Below are positions 5,062-7,626 of a DNA stretch of 7,626 nucleotides, one piece after another. Positions within the stretch are counted from its first letter, which is position 1. Each line of letters begins with the position of its first letter. The notes beneath the pieces are model-generated. The model ran no database searches. It saw only the letters and a list, made by a program, of their open reading frames with translations, and had not been told where the DNA came from. The translations under genes and the position numbers were made by a program. The DNA is from DAINBT01 sp036732785 (GTDB taxonomy: Bacteria > Planctomycetota > Phycisphaerae > Sedimentisphaerales > SM23-30): NCBI GenBank assembly GCA_964537505.1, contig CAZICK010000126.1:1-7626 (forward strand), written 5' to 3'.

Positions 5062-7626
5062 ATGCGTGCTCTTCGACGATTGGCCAAACGGAACAAGCGA
5101 TCGGCTTACCATCAATCCCTCGACTCACAATTAATCCTGGAGCCATTGGAGCATCGGTTATTGCTTGATGGAGCCAGTTATTGGGTTGGGAGTCTTGCAG
5201 ATGTGGTTGCTGCCGACGGTGTTATCACCTTGCGCGAAGCTCTGGAAGCCGCCAATACAAACACAATAGTGTACGATGCACCAGCGGGAAGTGCTGTCGA
5301 AACGGACCTCATTCAGTTTGATCCGTCATTGACGGGTGGCACCATTACGCTTGCAGGGATGGAACTGCTAATCACCGATGATGTGGACATTCACGGATTG
5401 GGTGTTGACAGTCTGATGGTCAATGCAAATGGCACAAGTCGAGTGTTCAACATTAGTGGTGCCGCTGTTTCCGTCAGCGATATGTACCTATCGGGTGGAA
5501 ATGCTGTTGGTGGAGGTGGTATAAGAAATGACGGTGTTCTGAGCTTGGCCAATGTCCAGATTGCGGGCAATGAAGGGTCTGAAGCTGCCGGCATCTATAA
5601 TACTGGCACCCTCGTCATCGATACGTCCACAATATCGTACAATAGCACTTCCGGCAGCGAAGGCGGAGCAATATATAACTACGGAGCAGGAGCCAGCCTG
5701 CTAATCACCAATTCACTGATTTCAGACAATACCGGTCCCAGCGGAGGCGCCATTCGCAATGTCGCCGGCGTAACCACCATCATTAACTCGACCTTGTCCG
5801 AAAACGCAGTGACAGGGATTGGTGGTGCTGTGTATGCCTATTCCGGCACGATCCACATGGTTCAGTCGACCACGGTTTATAACCACGCTGCACAGGGTGG
5901 CGGGATCTACTGTGCGTCCGCCATGGTTACCGTAGACAATTCGGTGATCGCCTGCAATATCGCCAGTGTATCCGGCTCAGATGTTAAAGGAATTTTTGGT
6001 TCGGCAAGTGACTATAACTTGATTGGTATCATTGATACGTCAACGGGTCTTAACGGGACCCACAGTTACTGGGGCACATCGAGTTCCCAATTGGATCCAA
6101 TGCTTGGCCCCCTGGCGGATAACAGCGGTTTCACGCAGACGCATATGCCTTGGGATGGCAGCCCACTGTTGGACGCAGGGGATAACAATCGAGCTTTGGA
6201 TAATCAAGGAGTTCCTTTAGCTACAGACCAGAGAGGAACCGGATTTGACCGGATTCTTAACGCAACAGTTGATATCGGGGCGGTGGAAGGTTCTCAGCCG
6301 GTCGATTTTTCTCTCACCGGGCCGGTGGGGGCTTATTATCTCGGCGAAAACGTTCCCGTTACCTGGAATTATGCCACCGTGCCGGTGGATTCCACTATCA
6401 GCCTGTACTATGACCTTGACGACATGACCAACGGCAATGAGGTATGGATCGTACAGGACGCAGCAGCTTCTCCTGATGGGCAATATGACTGGGACCCGTC
6501 TCTCGTGCTTGGTTTGGGAGACTATTATATTGGTGGTCAACTCAAGGATGCCCAGAACAATACGTATACCTCGCGTCTGTCCACGGCTATGACTCTTACA
6601 GCCGGAGGGACCAGTTATACCGTCGATAGTGTGGAAGACATTGTGGCGGTGGACGGGATGCTGACCCTGCGCGAGGCCATCCAGGCTTCGGTGCTGAATG
6701 TTGCTGTCGGTGATGCCCCGGCGGGCAGCGATACATATGTGGACATCATTGAGTTCGACGCGGACCTGAACGGGGGAACCATCGTTCTGGGAGGCATGCA
6801 ACTTAGCCTCAGTGATGATCTGGTGATTCGGGGGCCCGGAACTGACGAGCTAACCGTAAATGCTGACAGCCGCACCCGTATCTTCGATATTACTGCATCC
6901 GTCGAGGTTGGGATCACAGGCTTAACCCTTACGGACGGCAGCGTCACCAATAACGGCGGTGCAATCAACAACGCTGGCCTGCTTGAACTTGCCGACATGG
7001 TCATTACAGACAACGCGGCCGTAAACCAGGGTGGTGGCATATACAACACAAGTACCGGTATCCTGAGCATCACCAACTCACTGATCACTCAGAACGCGAC
7101 AACCGGTGGAGCTTCATCCTCCGGCGCCGGCATCAGCAATTTGGGTAACCTTACCTTAACCCATGTGGTGTTTTCTTCCAATGTGGCGGCAGGCGACGGC
7201 GGCGGCTTTTTCACCAGCGGCAATGTGGAGGCTGTTGACGCGACCCTGCAACAGAATTTTAGCTTTGGCTCCGGCGGTGGCGCCATGGTGAACGGCGGTG
7301 CTTTTGTGATGAATGGTTCCATGGTGACCGGCAACACAGGTACGTCCTCCGCCGGCGGGATTTTGGTATCTTCAGCAGGCAGCGTCAACTTGACCGATAC
7401 CACGTTCAACGCCAACTCAGTCACCTCCGGCTCCGGTGGCGGTTACTATCACAGCGCCAATGTAAACCCGATTCTCACCAATGTGGTATTCACCGGCAAT
7501 TCCGCCGTTACTTCAGGTGGTGGTCTGTATCTTGCAGCCGGGTCGGCAACGATTGCCCATTGCCGTTTTACCGGCAATTCAGCGGTTTCGTACGGCGGGG
7601 GGTTGTACGATGTCAGCGGCGGCACG
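5062..7626 (+). CDS. LEPR-XLL motif surface protein with LREA and beta-helix (POMP-like) repeats, partial at the right edge
   Basis: Probable exported or cell-surface structural protein; no enzymatic motif is seen. 855 codons are visible without a stop, and the gene continues past the window. The basic N-terminus is followed by LEPLEHRLLLDG (26-37), matching the LEPR-XLL motif of large planctomycete proteins. There is no ordinary hydrophobic signal peptide. Module 1 starts with an LREA box (57-60), continues through beta-helix turns rich in GG-A/G-I-Y-N and N-x-A/S-x-x-GG, and ends at DIGAVE (404-409), a typical end of CSLREA-type repeat regions. Residues about 410-515 look like a compact Ig-like or Knh1-like beta domain (VTWN, ISLYYD, YDWD, GDYYIGG). 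Module 2 restarts near 517 with LREA at 536-539 and more beta-helix turns to the edge. The gene is clearly GC-richer than the methyltransferase. Long minus-strand open frames inside it are antisense shadows. Confidence 0.85.
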   Translation, partial: MRALRRLAKRNKRSAYHQSLDSQLILEPLEHRLLLDGASYWVGSLADVVAADGVITLREALEAANTNTIVYDAPAGSAVETDLIQFDPSLTGGTITLAGMELLITDDVDIHGLGVDSLMVNANGTSRVFNISGAAVSVSDMYLSGGNAVGGGGIRNDGVLSLANVQIAGNEGSEAAGIYNTGTLVIDTSTISYNSTSGSEGGAIYNYGAGASLLITNSLISDNTGPSGGAIRNVAGVTTIINSTLSENAVTGIGGAVYAYSGTIHMVQSTTVYNHAAQGGGIYCASAMVTVDNSVIACNIASVSGSDVKGIFGSASDYNLIGIIDTSTGLNGTHSYWGTSSSQLDPMLGPLADNSGFTQTHMPWDGSPLLDAGDNNRALDNQGVPLATDQRGTGFDRILNATVDIGAVEGSQPVDFSLTGPVGAYYLGENVPVTWNYATVPVDSTISLYYDLDDMTNGNEVWIVQDAAASPDGQYDWDPSLVLGLGDYYIGGQLKDAQNNTYTSRLSTAMTLTAGGTSYTVDSVEDIVAVDGMLTLREAIQASVLNVAVGDAPAGSDTYVDIIEFDADLNGGTIVLGGMQLSLSDDLVIRGPGTDELTVNADSRTRIFDITASVEVGITGLTLTDGSVTNNGGAINNAGLLELADMVITDNAAVNQGGGIYNTSTGILSITNSLITQNATTGGASSSGAGISNLGNLTLTHVVFSSNVAAGDGGGFFTSGNVEAVDATLQQNFSFGSGGGAMVNGGAFVMNGSMVTGNTGTSSAGGILVSSAGSVNLTDTTFNANSVTSGSGGGYYHSANVNPILTNVVFTGNSAVTSGGGLYLAAGSATIAHCRFTGNSAVSYGGGLYDVSGGT
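5176..5679 (+). repeat. Internal module copy 1 (LREA plus beta-helix start)
   Basis: Codes for residues 39-206, from SYWVGSLADVV through LREA, DAPAGS, GGTITLAGM and several beta-helix turns. It aligns by eye with residues 518 onward of the same protein at an offset of about 479-482 residues. Shared landmarks are DG..TLREA, DAPAGS, GGTI.L.GM.L, DD..I.G.G.D.L.VNA and GIYN. Confidence 0.7.
6613..7116 (+). repeat. Internal module copy 2 (diverged duplicate)
   Basis: Codes for about residues 518-685, from SYTVDSVEDIV. The landmarks LREA (536-539), DAPAGS, GGTIVLGGM, DDLVIRGPGTDEL and GGGIYN (657-662) recur in the same order as in copy 1. The copies are diverged at many positions, which indicates an old duplication. 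Confidence 0.7.

Noticed and set aside
6217..7424. Minus-strand ORFs of 194, 157 and 111 aa
   Set aside because: They are antisense to the continuous LEPR-XLL beta-helix gene and arise from its base composition. They show no family motif and no ribosome binding sites.
1..7626. CRISPR array, tRNA or rRNA genes
   Set aside because: No regularly spaced direct repeats, no tRNA-like T-arm with a matching acceptor stem, and no rRNA-like sequence were found on either strand.

Overview
The window most likely comes from a planctomycete or a close relative. The pointer is the large open gene at the right end, whose N-terminus carries a LEPR-XLL-type motif (LEPLEHRLLLDG, residues 26-37) followed by LREA-type and right-handed beta-helix repeats. 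That combination is typical of very large surface or secreted proteins in Planctomycetota, especially Phycisphaerae-like lineages. The assignment rests on family knowledge, not on a marker gene.

Layout. (1) Positions 51-3149, minus strand: one long, AT-rich gene for an Eco57I/type IIG-like N6-adenine DNA methyltransferase (1032 aa, NPPY motif). It has a good sigma70-type promoter at 3242-3270. Its frame stays open past the stop codon to the window edge, so its C-terminus may be cut by a nonsense change. (2) 3150-3683: no convincing gene; it holds the methyltransferase promoter and one terminator-like hairpin. (3) 3684-3858: a long, strongly base-paired element, better paired as plus-strand RNA because three of its pairs are G-U. 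It ends in a U-run that could also pair with the Shine-Dalgarno sequence just downstream. (4) 3863-4066: two tiny plus-strand ORFs, each with a strong ribosome binding site. (5) 4047-4446, minus strand: the 5' end of an IS1380-family insertion sequence. It has a recognisable but frameshifted transposase N-terminus and lacks the rest of the element. The second small ORF runs into it, so that ORF may itself be a broken gene. (6) 4447-5046: about 600 bases with no convincing gene but with two promoter-like TTGACA-N17 pairs and several inverted repeats, probably the regulatory leader of the next gene. (7) 5062 to the end, plus strand: the LEPR-XLL beta-helix protein, 855 codons visible and still open, containing two diverged copies of the same module.

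The window reads as an accessory junction: a restriction/defence-type methyltransferase and IS debris next to a giant surface-protein gene. No complete multi-gene defence system is visible. Partners of the methyltransferase, if any, would lie beyond the left edge. The least explained part is the structured RNA and small-ORF block at 3684-4066.
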